NCBI RefSeq assembly: GCF_002920535.1
Contig: NZ_PQSS01000064.1
Span: forward strand, 1-42,901
Source: Streptomyces sp. Ru71
GTDB lineage: Bacteria; Actinomycetota; Actinomycetes; Streptomycetales; Streptomycetaceae
Length of the DNA: 42,901 bases
Direction of reading: 5' to 3'
The translations under genes were made by a program, and so were the position numbers. Shown here in pieces: positions 22,563-30,584 of this stretch. Every line of letters begins with the position of its first letter. Position 1 is the first letter of the stretch. The notes beneath the pieces are model-generated. The model made no database searches and was not told the DNA's origin. It was given only the letters and a program-made list of their open reading frames with translations.

Positions 22563-23381
22563 ATGCTGCGATCGACGTGGACACGTGGCCGCCGGGGCGC
22601 CGTGATCGGTGCGTCGGCGGCCGTCGTCTGTGCGGGCGGGGTGCTCCTGGCGACGGGCGGCGGTGACGGCCGCGAGGGATACGCCGCGGTGGGCGCCGCC
22701 GGCGGCCCCCTGGCCTCCGGTACGGCGGCGAGGCCGACGGAGGACGTACGGCTGGTCCCGCTGGACGGCCGGGCGGACAACGCGCCCGGTGAGAAGGGGA
22801 GTTCACGGCCACCACGGACGCCGGCCGAGTCCGCCGCGTCCGCCGGGACCGCGGCCCCTGACCGCCGTACGGCCGCTGACATGGCACCCGGCGCACCGGC
22901 GCCCGCGAACGCCTCCGTGCCTTCGAGGGCACCGGCTCCGGCGTCACCGCACGGGCCCGGAGCGCCCCCGGCGCCTGCCCCGGGGCACACCTCCCCGCAG
23001 GCCCCGCCCTCCGCCGGCACACCATCGCCGACGCCGAAGCCCGCACCCTCTCCCGCCCCGAAGCCGCCGCCGGCCCCCGCCGCCCTCACCTGGACCGGCC
23101 CGGTCCGGGCGCCCGCGGATCAGCGCTGGTGCGAGAAGGTCACCGTCACCTTCCGCAACTCGGGCGGCACGCCGGTGCGTTCGGGGACGGTGACCTTCGG
23201 GACGCACATCATCGGCGGGCTCGGGATCGACTGGGGGACCGTCGAGTCGACCGCGGCGCTGCCGGCGCCGATCGGGGCCGGGGCGCGGCTGGAGCGGACC
23301 TGGACGGTGTGCGTGGACGCCTGGCGGGTGCCGCTGGGCATGCACGTGGAGACACGGGACGTCGCGGTCGTCTGGAAGTGA
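22563..23381 (+). CDS. Secreted or membrane-anchored Pro/Ala-rich hypothetical protein (272 aa)
   Basis: Basic N terminus and hydrophobic segment (GAVIGASAAVVCAGGVLLATG, about 12-32) act as signal or anchor. Residues 35-170 are a Pro/Ala-rich wall-spanning linker. The C-terminal domain of about 100 residues (WTGPVRAPADQRWCEKVTVTFRNSGGTPVRSGTVTFGTHIIGG) looks like an extracellular beta-sandwich with two cysteines (about C184 and C256) that could form a disulfide. Function unknown. Its position just after sigN suggests a cell-surface role in development, which is inference. Confidence 0.72.
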   Translation: MLRSTWTRGRRGAVIGASAAVVCAGGVLLATGGGDGREGYAAVGAAGGPLASGTAARPTEDVRLVPLDGRADNAPGEKGSSRPPRTPAESAASAGTAAPDRRTAADMAPGAPAPANASVPSRAPAPASPHGPGAPPAPAPGHTSPQAPPSAGTPSPTPKPAPSPAPKPPPAPAALTWTGPVRAPADQRWCEKVTVTFRNSGGTPVRSGTVTFGTHIIGGLGIDWGTVESTAALPAPIGAGARLERTWTVCVDAWRVPLGMHVETRDVAVVWK

Positions 23382-23393
23382 CCGCGCCGCTGC

Positions 23394-23594
23394 CTACTTG
23401 AGCGCGAGCCAAGCCACCGCCGCGACGATCACCACGGCGGCGATCACCCCGACGATCAGTCCGATGCGCGGGCCGGAGGAGGTGGCAGCGGCCTGCTGCT
23501 GCCGTCCCTGGGGAGCCTCGTCGACGAACGCGCGGAACATCTGGGTGCTGCCGGCGGGGTCGTAGTTGCCCTGGGGGCCCTGGGTGTTAGCCAT
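23394..23594 (-). CDS. Small tail-anchored membrane protein (66 aa)
   Basis: N-terminal polar part (MANTQGPQGNYDPAGSTQMF, EAPQGRQQQAA) and a C-terminal TM helix (RIGLIVGVIAAVVIVAAVAW) ending in LALK. ATG at 23594 is preferred. It lacks a Shine-Dalgarno but has TAGTGT 8 nt upstream, so leaderless expression is likely; an upstream GTG is possible. Conserved-looking but no function recognised. Converges on the secreted protein with a 12-nt gap. Confidence 0.65.
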   Translation of the reverse strand: MANTQGPQGNYDPAGSTQMFRAFVDEAPQGRQQQAAATSSGPRIGLIVGVIAAVVIVAAVAWLALK

Positions 23595-23686
23595 GGCCCG
23601 AGACACTAGCGAATCCGCCCCTCGGGCCCAAGTGCGGGGCTGATCACCCCTGCGACCACCCCCACCTGCACGTTTACTTCCGCAAT

Positions 23687-23772
23687 ACTTGCCTTTGCCA
23701 AGTTTTTATCCCGGCGGCTCCCCCTTTATTTGCCTGCGGCAACCAACCAAGCCTATGGTTGCCCTAAGCAAC
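23687..23772. promoter_or_regulatory. marR promoter with three inverted-repeat candidate operators
   Basis: Inverted repeats ACTTG-N7-CAAGT (23687-23703), TTGCC-N3-GGCAA (23730-23742) and GTTGC-N5-GCAAC (23758-23772) share a TTGC/GCAA core. A promoter TTGCCT-N18-TATGGT (23730-23735, 23754-23759) is overlapped at -35 by the second repeat and at -10/+1 by the third. This fits autorepression by the MarR protein encoded downstream. Confidence 0.65.
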
Positions 23773-23788
23773 GAATACGGGAGGCGTG

Positions 23789-24328
23789 ATGGCCGCAAAG
23801 GCGCAGTACGAGGAGCTGATCCGTCAGTTCAGCGCCTTCGGCGCCGTCAAAAGGGAGCTCGGCAGGATCCTGCCGTCCGACTGCCCGAGCGGCTCGGCCG
23901 CCGTGCTGACCCTGCTCGGCCGGTACGGCGACATGCGCATGAGCAAGCTGGCGGAGCTGCTGGCCGTGGACATGTCCGTCACCAGCCGCCACGTGGCGCA
24001 CGTCGCCGAGCGCGGCTGGATCGAGCGCTCCCCGGACCCGGCGGACAAGCGGTCGCGCATCGTGCGGCTCACCCCGGAAGGGAACCGCAAGCTCGACGCG
24101 ATGTCCCGGGCCACCACCCAGCTGCTGGCCGAGCGGCTCGGCGACTGGAGCGACGAGGAGGTCGCCCAGCTCACCCGCCTGATGCAGCGGCTGCGGGCCA
24201 GCTTCGACGACTGCCGTTCCCCCAAGCTCCCGGCCGCGCTCGAACAGGCGGGACCCCCATCCCCGCTGCGGCCCCCCGCACCGCCACCCGTGGTCGAGAC
24301 GACCACCCGTACACCCGCAAGCACGTAA
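23789..24328 (+). CDS. MarR-family transcriptional regulator (179 aa)
   Basis: Winged-helix regulator. HTH region MSKLAELLAVDMSVTSRHVAHVAERGWIERSPDPADKRSRIVRLTPEG (about 53-100) has the wing signature D-x-R. A Pro-rich C-terminal tail (about 150-179) extends beyond the usual family end. GGGAGG lies close to the ATG at 23789 (a GTG directly before is possible). It is 13 nt upstream of the MFS transporter gene and probably represses that operon through the repeats at 23687-23772. Confidence 0.92.
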   Translation: MAAKAQYEELIRQFSAFGAVKRELGRILPSDCPSGSAAVLTLLGRYGDMRMSKLAELLAVDMSVTSRHVAHVAERGWIERSPDPADKRSRIVRLTPEGNRKLDAMSRATTQLLAERLGDWSDEEVAQLTRLMQRLRASFDDCRSPKLPAALEQAGPPSPLRPPAPPPVVETTTRTPAST

Positions 24329-24341
24329 GTAAAGGAAGCCC

Positions 24342-26891
24342 ATGGCAACGACCACACCAGCCGGTGTGCGGGCTCATGCCAAGCACGGGGGAGGCGCCTC
24401 CGGCGGCCATGCTCCGATGACGCACCGGCAGATCATGGAGGCGCTCTCCGGGCTGCTGCTCGGCATGTTCGCCGCCATCCTGTCCTCCACCATCGTCTCC
24501 AACGCGCTGCCCGAGATCATCACCGACCTCGGCGGCGGTCAGAGCGCGTACACCTGGGTCGTGACCGCCTCGCTGCTGGCGATGACGGCCACCACTCCCC
24601 TGTGGGGCAAGCTCGCCGACCTGGTCAGCAAGAAGGCGCTGGTCCAGATAGCCCTCGTGGTCTACATCGCGGGCTCGGTCGTGGCCGGTCTGGCGCAGAA
24701 CCCGGGCATGCTGATCACCGCGCGTGCCGTGCAGGGCATCGGCGCCGGCGGTCTGTCCGCCCTGGCGCAGATCATCATGGCCGCGATGATCTCCCCGCGT
24801 GAGCGCGGCCGTTACTCCGGCTACCTGGGCGCGACCTTCGCCGTCGCCACCGTCGGCGGTCCGCTCATCGGTGGTGTCATCACCGACACCGACTGGCTCG
24901 GCTGGCGCTGGTGCCTGTACGTCGGTGTGCCGTTCGCGCTGATCGCCCTGGTGGTGCTGCAGAAGACGCTGCACCTGCCGGAGACCAAGCGCAAGGTCAA
25001 GGTCGACTGGGCCGGTGCCTTCTTCATCACCGCGGCCGTCTGCCTGCTGCTGATCTGGGTCACCTTCGCCGACGACAAGTACGACTGGCTGTCCTGGCAG
25101 ACCGGCGTCATGGTCGGCGGCTCGGTGCTGCTCGCCCTGCTGTTCGTCTTCACCGAGACCAAGGCCAGCGAGCCGATCATCCCGCTGCGCCTGTTCAAGA
25201 ACCGCACCATCACGCTGGCCTCGGTCGCCTCGCTGTTCGTCGGCATCGCGATGTTCGCGGGCACCGTCTTCTTCAGCCAGTACTTCCAGCTGGCCCGGGA
25301 CAAGTCCCCGACGATGTCCGGCGTCATGACCATCCCGATGATCGGCGGCCTGTTCGTGTCGTCCACGGTCTCCGGCCAGGTCATCACCCGCACCGGCAAG
25401 TGGAAGGCCTGGCTGGTGGCCGGCGGTGTGCTGCTGACGGCGGGCCTCGGCCTGCTGGGCACGATGCGCTACGACACCCCGTACTGGCACCTGGCGATCT
25501 TCATGGCGCTGATGGGTCTCGGCGTCGGCATGATGATGCAGAACCTCGTGCTGTCCACGCAGAACCAGGTCGCCCCGAGCGACCTCGGTGCCGCGTCCTC
25601 CACGGTCACCTTCTTCCGCTCCCTCGGCGGTGCGGTCGGCGTCTCCGTGCTGGGCTCGGTGATGACCACCCGGATCAGCCACTACGCCAAGGACACCATC
25701 GGGCAGCTCAGCCCGAAGGAGCAGCTGGCCGCGGCCAAGGCCGCCGGCGGCAGCACGCTGCCCGACATGGACGCGCTGCCCGGCCCGATCCGCACCTGGC
25801 TGGAGGGCGCCTACGGGCACGGCATCGGCGACATCTTCCTCTACGTCGCGCCGATCGCCTTCCTCGCCTTCCTCGTGACCCTGTTCATCAAGGAGGTCCC
25901 GCTGCGCACCACCGGTGCCCTGGCCCAGGCCGCCGAGGCGCACACCGAGGCCGCGGCCCCCGCCGCCGCCCCCTCCGCCGCCGAGGCCGCCGCCACCCCG
26001 GCCCAGCCGGTTCAGGACAAGACCCCCAGCTGGGCCTCGGCCGCCTCGGACACCGAGGCCGCCACGGACGGCACGGCACCGCAGAAGCTCGCCGCCGTCG
26101 CCACCATCGAGCGGGAGGAGCCGACCGTAGGCGGCATCCCGGTCCGCGGCTTCGTCCGCGGCGCCGAGAGCGCGCCGGTGGCGCAGGCCGCCGTCACGCT
26201 GATCTCGCTGGCCGGCCGGCAGCTCGGCCGCTCGGTGGCGCAGGCCGACGGCTCCTACGCGGTCAGCGCGCCGGGCGCCGGGTCCTACGTCCTGATCGCC
26301 TCCGCCGACGGCTTCCAGCCGCAGGCGTCCACGATCGTCGTCGGCGACGAGCCGGTCACGTACGACATCCTGCTGTCCGGTACCAGCGGTCTGACCGGTG
26401 TGGTGCGGGCCGTCGAGTCGGCGCTGCCGGTCAAGGACGCGATGGTCATCGTCACCGATGTGCGCGGTGACCTGCTGGCCAGCGCCACCACCGGCGAGCA
26501 GGGCGAGTTCTCCTTCGCGGAGCTGGTCCCGGGCACGGTCACCATCGCGGTCAACGCCGCCGGTTACCGGCCGCGCGCGCTGCCCGTCGAGGTGGGCGGC
26601 GCCGGCGTGACCCGCGTCGAGGTCGACCTGGAGACCGGCGCCCAGCTCCAGGGCGTCGTCCGCGCCCCGCACGGCCCGCTGGCCGACGCCCGGGTGACCC
26701 TGGTCGACGCCGCCGGCAACGTCGTCGGCACCGCGACCACCGGCTCGGACGGGGCGTACGCCTTCACCGACCTGGACAGCGGCGAGTACACCGTCATCGC
26801 GACGGGCTACCCGCCGGTGGCGACCGCGCTGACCGTCAACGGCGGCGGCGTGGACGGCCACGACATCGAACTCGCCCACCCCGGCGAGTAG
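24342..26891 (+). CDS. DHA2/EmrB-type MFS efflux transporter with three C-terminal CnaB-like domains (849 aa)
   Basis: Fourteen predicted TM helices (about 30-530) with MFS motifs: GKLADLVSKK (motif A, about 87-96), ARAVQGIGAGGLSAL, and WRWCLYVGVPFALIA in helix 6. An Ala/Pro-rich linker (about 535-595) joins three carboxypeptidase-regulatory/CnaB-like beta domains (about 600-845). Each has the V(R/V)xVxxA...DG(S/A/E)(Y/F)...Y.PxA(x)n pattern. Ordinary EmrB relatives end near residue 530. With 14 helices the tail is predicted cytoplasmic, unusual for these folds. Probably proton-driven drug or lipid export. It lies in an operon with marR and the YceI gene, whose N terminus is a fourth such domain. 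Confidence 0.92.
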   Translation: MATTTPAGVRAHAKHGGGASGGHAPMTHRQIMEALSGLLLGMFAAILSSTIVSNALPEIITDLGGGQSAYTWVVTASLLAMTATTPLWGKLADLVSKKALVQIALVVYIAGSVVAGLAQNPGMLITARAVQGIGAGGLSALAQIIMAAMISPRERGRYSGYLGATFAVATVGGPLIGGVITDTDWLGWRWCLYVGVPFALIALVVLQKTLHLPETKRKVKVDWAGAFFITAAVCLLLIWVTFADDKYDWLSWQTGVMVGGSVLLALLFVFTETKASEPIIPLRLFKNRTITLASVASLFVGIAMFAGTVFFSQYFQLARDKSPTMSGVMTIPMIGGLFVSSTVSGQVITRTGKWKAWLVAGGVLLTAGLGLLGTMRYDTPYWHLAIFMALMGLGVGMMMQNLVLSTQNQVAPSDLGAASSTVTFFRSLGGAVGVSVLGSVMTTRISHYAKDTIGQLSPKEQLAAAKAAGGSTLPDMDALPGPIRTWLEGAYGHGIGDIFLYVAPIAFLAFLVTLFIKEVPLRTTGALAQAAEAHTEAAAPAAAPSAAEAAATPAQPVQDKTPSWASAASDTEAATDGTAPQKLAAVATIEREEPTVGGIPVRGFVRGAESAPVAQAAVTLISLAGRQLGRSVAQADGSYAVSAPGAGSYVLIASADGFQPQASTIVVGDEPVTYDILLSGTSGLTGVVRAVESALPVKDAMVIVTDVRGDLLASATTGEQGEFSFAELVPGTVTIAVNAAGYRPRALPVEVGGAGVTRVEVDLETGAQLQGVVRAPHGPLADARVTLVDAAGNVVGTATTGSDGAYAFTDLDSGEYTVIATGYPPVATALTVNGGGVDGHDIELAHPGE

Positions 26892-26898
26892 TCCGACC

Positions 26899-26954
26899 CC
26901 GGCCCGCGGCGGGCGAGCGCACTTCGAGCGGAGGTGCGCCCCGCCGCGGGCCGG
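26899..26954 (+). terminator. Large intercistronic hairpin between MFS and yceI
   Basis: Perfect 15-bp arms CCGGCCCGCGGCGGG/CCCGCCGCGGGCCGG with an inner GCGCAC/GTGCGC stem. It begins 7 bp after the MFS stop. With no T tract it may be a partial terminator or an mRNA-stabilising element that uncouples yceI expression. Confidence 0.7.
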
Positions 26955-26999
26955 ACTCTTACGACCGATTTGCACAGCTTCGCAGGGAGAAGAAACGGG

Positions 27000-27821
27000 A
27001 TGGGACTGACCGCGAGGATCCGCACCCGGGACGGATGGGCCGTGTCGCACGCGGTCGTCACGGTGACCGACATGACCGGCACCCAGGTGCTGCGCGCCGA
27101 GGCCGACACCGAGGGCGCCGTACGCGACGACACCGCCCTGGCTCCCGGGGCGTACACCGTCATCGTCACCGCCGTCGGCTACGCGCCGGCCGCCTCCAGC
27201 GCGATCGTCACCGCGTCGGGACGCGCCGAGGTCGGCACGGTGACGCTGGCCCGGCAGGGCGGCACCGAACTGCCGCCGCCCGGCCCGTGGACCATCGATC
27301 CGGTCCACTCGTCCGTGGGCGCCGTCGCCCAGCACCTGGGCATCTCCAGCGTGCGCGGCCGGTTCACGGACTTCGCCGGCCGGATCGAGATCGCCCCGGA
27401 CGACGTGACCGGCTCCCGGGTGGAGGCCGTCATCCAGGCCGCGTCCATCGACACCGGCAACAAGATGCGCGACGACCATCTGCGCTCGCCGGACTTCCTG
27501 GACGTCGACGCCTACCCGGAGATCACCTACCGGTCCACGGGCCTCACCGCCGCCGGCCCCGACCGCTGGACCGTGCACGGCGAGCTGGGCATGCACGGCG
27601 TGCTGCGGCCCGTCGACCTCGACCTCGCCTACCTCGGCTCCGGCGCCGACCCCTGGGGCGGCACCCGCGCCGCGTTCCGCGCCACGACCGAACTGCACCG
27701 CGAGGACTTCGCGATGAACTACAACCAGGTCCTCCAGGCCGGCATCGCCGCCATCGGCACCACGCTGAAGGTGGAGCTGGACATCCAGGCGGTGCAGGGC
27801 GACACCCTGCCGCAGGCGTAG
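27000..27821 (+). CDS. YceI-family polyisoprenoid-binding-like protein with N-terminal CnaB-like domain (273 aa)
   Basis: Residues 1-85 form a carboxypeptidase-regulatory/CnaB-like domain similar to the three at the end of the upstream transporter. Residues 92-270 are a YceI lipocalin-like domain: WTIDPVHSSVGAVAQHLGIS, GRFTDFAGRIEI, RDDHLRSPDFLDVDAYPEITY, TVHGELGMHGVLRPVDLDL. No signal peptide is visible, unlike periplasmic YceI, so it is predicted cytosolic. YceI proteins bind isoprenoid or other lipophilic chains. GGGAGAAG precedes ATG 27000. Confidence 0.9.
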   Translation: MGLTARIRTRDGWAVSHAVVTVTDMTGTQVLRAEADTEGAVRDDTALAPGAYTVIVTAVGYAPAASSAIVTASGRAEVGTVTLARQGGTELPPPGPWTIDPVHSSVGAVAQHLGISSVRGRFTDFAGRIEIAPDDVTGSRVEAVIQAASIDTGNKMRDDHLRSPDFLDVDAYPEITYRSTGLTAAGPDRWTVHGELGMHGVLRPVDLDLAYLGSGADPWGGTRAAFRATTELHREDFAMNYNQVLQAGIAAIGTTLKVELDIQAVQGDTLPQA

Positions 27822-27858
27822 GAACGCCAGGGTCAGGCACATCCGGGCGCCCGCGGCC

Positions 27859-27864
27859 TAGGCT
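27859..27864 (+). promoter_or_regulatory. -10 element TAGGCT for a leaderless transcript
   Basis: TAGGCT ends 6 nt before the ATG at 27871 with no ribosome-binding site. It is identical in sequence and spacing to the element at 15346. Confidence 0.6.
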
Positions 27865-27870
27865 GCGGGC

Positions 27871-28341
27871 ATGGCACCGAACATCGCGACCAACACCCGT
27901 GTCTCCCTGGACGAGCTGCTGGACTTCGTACGCCCCCGGCACCGCGCCCTGCTGCTCACCCGGCGCGCTGACGGCAGCCCCCAGGCGTCTCCCCTGACCT
28001 GCGGGGTCGACGACTCGGGGCGGATCGTGGTCTCCACCTACCCGGAGCGCGCCAAGACCCGCAACGCCAAGCGCGACCCCCGGGTCAGCCTCGTCGTGCT
28101 GAGCGACGAGTGGAACGGGCCGTGGGTGCAGATCGACGGCACCGCCGAGGTGATCGACACGCCCGACTCCGTCGAGCCGCTCGTGGAGTACTACCGCAAC
28201 ATCGCCGGGGAGCACCCCGACTGGGACGAGTACCGGCAGGCCATGGTCAAGCAGGGCAAGTCCATCATCCGGATCACGCCCGAGCGGTGGGGTCCGGTGG
28301 CCACGGGCGGCTTCCCGGCACGGCTGGCCGAGCAGGACTAG
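27871..28341 (+). CDS. PPOX-class F420-dependent flavin-fold oxidoreductase (156 aa)
   Basis: Split beta-barrel FMN/F420-binding fold: RPRHRALLLTRRADGSPQASPLTCGVDDSGRIVVST, then AKTRNAKRDPRVSLVVLSD and WVQIDGTAEVID. These match the PPOX F420-dependent family of actinobacteria. The redox substrate is unknown. A leaderless start is predicted. It converges on the TetR gene with a 4-nt gap. Confidence 0.9.
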   Translation: MAPNIATNTRVSLDELLDFVRPRHRALLLTRRADGSPQASPLTCGVDDSGRIVVSTYPERAKTRNAKRDPRVSLVVLSDEWNGPWVQIDGTAEVIDTPDSVEPLVEYYRNIAGEHPDWDEYRQAMVKQGKSIIRITPERWGPVATGGFPARLAEQD

Positions 28342-28345
28342 CGCG

Positions 28346-29107
28346 TCACCCCTCGCGCTCCACCAGCGCCTCGATGCCCGCGATCAGCAGGTCGAGCGCG
28401 TAGGTGAAGTCCCGCTCCATCATCTCCTCGACCGTGTCCCCACCCCGGGCCTCCATGATCGCCCTGGACTCCTGGAGGACCTCGGCGCAGGCCGGGGACT
28501 CGCTCACCTGAGCCACCGAGTTGCGGAAGTACTCGTCGCGGGACATGCCGAGGGCCGCGCTGCGCGTGTTGAAGTGGCCCTCCAGAGTGCCGTAGCCGTA
28601 CACGAACTGGAAGACCGCCGAGATGGTGCTGGTGAGCCGGTGCACCGGCAGGCCGGTGCGGCGCACGACCTGCTGCACCACCCGGGAGAACGCCACGTTG
28701 TTGGGCCCGATGTTGAGGTAGCGGCCGACCAGTGGCGACACCCAGGGGTGGCGCACCAGCACCCCGCGGTACTGCGCGGCCAGCTCCCGCAGCTGCTCGC
28801 GCCAGTCGACGCCGTCCGCCGTGGGATCGGGCAGCCGCATCTCGCCGTAGACCGCGTCGAGGGCCAGTTCCAGCAGGTCGTCCTTGGTGTCGACGTACCA
28901 GTAGACGGACATCGCGGTCACGTTCAGCTCGGCGGCCAGCCGGCGCATGGAGAACTTCGCCAGACCCTCGGCGTCCAGCAGCCGCACGCTGACGGCGGTG
29001 ATCCGGTCCCGGTCGAGCCCGGACGGCTGGCCACCGCCCCGGCCGCCGCGCCGTGGCTTGTCCTGCCGCCACACGCTCAACCGCGCCGGCCCCGCTGCCC
29101 TCGCCAT
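28346..29107 (-). CDS. TetR/AcrR-family transcriptional regulator (253 aa)
   Basis: HTH at about residues 33-80: DRDRITAVSVRLLDAEGLAKFSMRRLAAELNVTAMSVYWYVDTKDDLLELALD. The C-terminal ligand domain resembles TetR_C_1. ATG at 29107 follows GGAGG; an upstream GTG would add MAESLEVAP. TAAAGT within CCCC-ACTTTA-GGGG (29139-29152) may be its own -10 and operator. No obvious target gene adjoins it. Confidence 0.93.
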   Translation of the reverse strand: MARAAGPARLSVWRQDKPRRGGRGGGQPSGLDRDRITAVSVRLLDAEGLAKFSMRRLAAELNVTAMSVYWYVDTKDDLLELALDAVYGEMRLPDPTADGVDWREQLRELAAQYRGVLVRHPWVSPLVGRYLNIGPNNVAFSRVVQQVVRRTGLPVHRLTSTISAVFQFVYGYGTLEGHFNTRSAALGMSRDEYFRNSVAQVSESPACAEVLQESRAIMEARGGDTVEEMMERDFTYALDLLIAGIEALVEREG

Positions 29108-29205
29108 CGGCGCAACCTCCAAAGACTCGGCCACTGCGCCCCACTTTAGGGGGGTGCCGCCGTGTCGCTCCGTGGCCCGTGTCCCTCGCGGGGCCGGGGC
29201 ACGCG

Positions 29206-29240
29206 GAAGGGGCCCGGCCGCTCACCCGGCCGGGCCCTTC
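29206..29240 (-). terminator. Terminator after the RTX-like gene
   Basis: GAAGGGGCCCGGCCG...CGGCCGGGCCCTTC inverted repeat 10 bp past the stop of the calcium-binding repeat gene. Its symmetry could also block transcription from the other side. Confidence 0.85.
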
Positions 29241-29250
29241 TGCCGGTCCG

Positions 29251-30396
29251 TCATGTCTCGCAGTTGATCACGATGTTGCGGCCACCGTCGCCGTCGCACG
29301 TGTCCGTGCCGGGGCCGCCGTCGAGGAGGTCGTCGCCGGGGCCGCCGAAGAGGGAGTCGTTCCCGGCCCCGCCCGCCAGGCGGTCCCGGCCGCCCGCGCT
29401 GCCGACGAGGTCGTACTGCTGGGTCTCGGGGTTGAACGAGACGTTGTCGCCGAACACGGTGTCGTCCCCGCCGCGCGCGGTGATCAGGTCGTTGCCCGCG
29501 GTCAGGGTGGAGCCGGCCGCGTCCCCGACACTGTTGTCACCGATGATCGTCAGCTCGCCGGCGGCCCCGCCGCTGATCCGGTCGTCACCGGACCCGGTCG
29601 CGGTGGTCGGGGCGCTGTGGTCGCCGATCGCGAAGAACCCGCCGTCCGCTCCCATGTCGATGAGGTCGTTGCCGCCCGCTCCGCCGGCACTGCCGATGAA
29701 GGACGTGCTGTCGCCGGTGGCGTCGCCGAAGTCGCCGGGGCCCTCCAGGAGGACGTCGTCACCGGCGCCGGTCGCCGCGTAGAAGCCGAGCGAGTCGCCG
29801 ATGAGGCTGTCGTTGTCGTCCCCTCCGTCCAGGCGGTCGTCCGCACCGCCGTCCGCGTGGTCGCCGCGGACGTCGCCGACCAGGTTGTCGGAGCCGGGAC
29901 CACCGGACAGGGTGTCGGGCGAGGCGTGCTCGGCGTCGCCGAAAGCGGCGTAGTTGTCCCCGACCATCGAGTCGTCCCCGGCGCCGCCGATCAGCCGGTC
30001 GGACCCGGTGGGGCCCTTCACGTCGCCCTGCAGGGCGAAACCGTCCCCGACGACGTCGTCGTTGCCGTCGCCGCCGTCGATCCGGTCGTCACCCGGACCG
30101 CCGATGAGGCGGTCGTCGCCGCCCAGACCACAGATCAGGTCGTTGCCGCCCAGGCCGTCGATCGTGTCGGCCCCGGGCGTGCCGATGATCACGTCGTTGC
30201 CCGCAGTCCCGGTCGTACTGCCCGGGTCGGTCGCCGGGCGCCCGAAGCACAGCGGTGCCTGGGCGCTGGCCGAAGCGGCGCCCAGGAACGCCATGACCAT
30301 CGCGGCGAAGAGGGTCACGCTCACGGCCAGGGCGCCGCGTCGCCTCGCACGGTTCCTGGATTCGTACGGCCTGTCGTTGCGGTGCGCCGGAGTCAC
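29251..30396 (-). CDS. Secreted RTX-like calcium-binding repeat protein (381 aa)
   Basis: Sec signal peptide at about 28-51 (LAVSVTLFAAMVMAFLGAAS, ending ASA-QA). Almost the whole mature chain is nonapeptide GGxGxDxLx repeats (GLGGNDLICGLGGDDRLIGG, GGPGDDRIDGGDGNDDV). They are interrupted by irregular GDN/GDS-containing blades, with closing cysteines near both ends. Such repeats fold as Ca2+-binding parallel beta-rolls outside the cell. No type I secretion genes are present, so Sec export is inferred. GTG at 30396 follows AGGTGG. Function unknown. Confidence 0.88.
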   Translation of the reverse strand: MTPAHRNDRPYESRNRARRRGALAVSVTLFAAMVMAFLGAASASAQAPLCFGRPATDPGSTTGTAGNDVIIGTPGADTIDGLGGNDLICGLGGDDRLIGGPGDDRIDGGDGNDDVVGDGFALQGDVKGPTGSDRLIGGAGDDSMVGDNYAAFGDAEHASPDTLSGGPGSDNLVGDVRGDHADGGADDRLDGGDDNDSLIGDSLGFYAATGAGDDVLLEGPGDFGDATGDSTSFIGSAGGAGGNDLIDMGADGGFFAIGDHSAPTTATGSGDDRISGGAAGELTIIGDNSVGDAAGSTLTAGNDLITARGGDDTVFGDNVSFNPETQQYDLVGSAGGRDRLAGGAGNDSLFGGPGDDLLDGGPGTDTCDGDGGRNIVINCET

Positions 30397-30512
30397 CCGC
30401 CACCTGCCCCTCTGGTCATGCGGACAATGCCGGAACAACTCCTTTCCTGACGAGGGGCCGAAAGCACCGCGAGGACGTCGAAAGCACCCGTACAGCGCTG
30501 GTCGCGTCCGTG

Positions 30513-30558
30513 CCGTGGTGTGCGCCGCACCGTGATCGCGGGGCGGTGCACACCACGG
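30513..30558 (-). terminator. Hairpin after the GT39 gene
   Basis: CCGTGGTGTGC (30513-30523) and GCACACCACGG (30548-30558) form an 11-bp stem with further partial inner pairing. It lies 27 bp past the GT39 stop and ends the four-gene operon. Confidence 0.7.
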
Positions 30559-30584
30559 GTCCTCCGTCGTACGGCCTTCCCTTC

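Noticed and set aside
24171..27842. 1223-codon minus-strand frame antisense to the marR-MFS-yceI operon
   Set aside because: Antisense shadow of strongly biased coding DNA. No domain and no plausible start. The sense proteins have full family signatures.
29053..30450. 465-codon plus-strand frame antisense to the RTX-like gene
   Set aside because: Low-complexity Val/Ala/Gly product explained by the complement of GGxGxD repeat codons.
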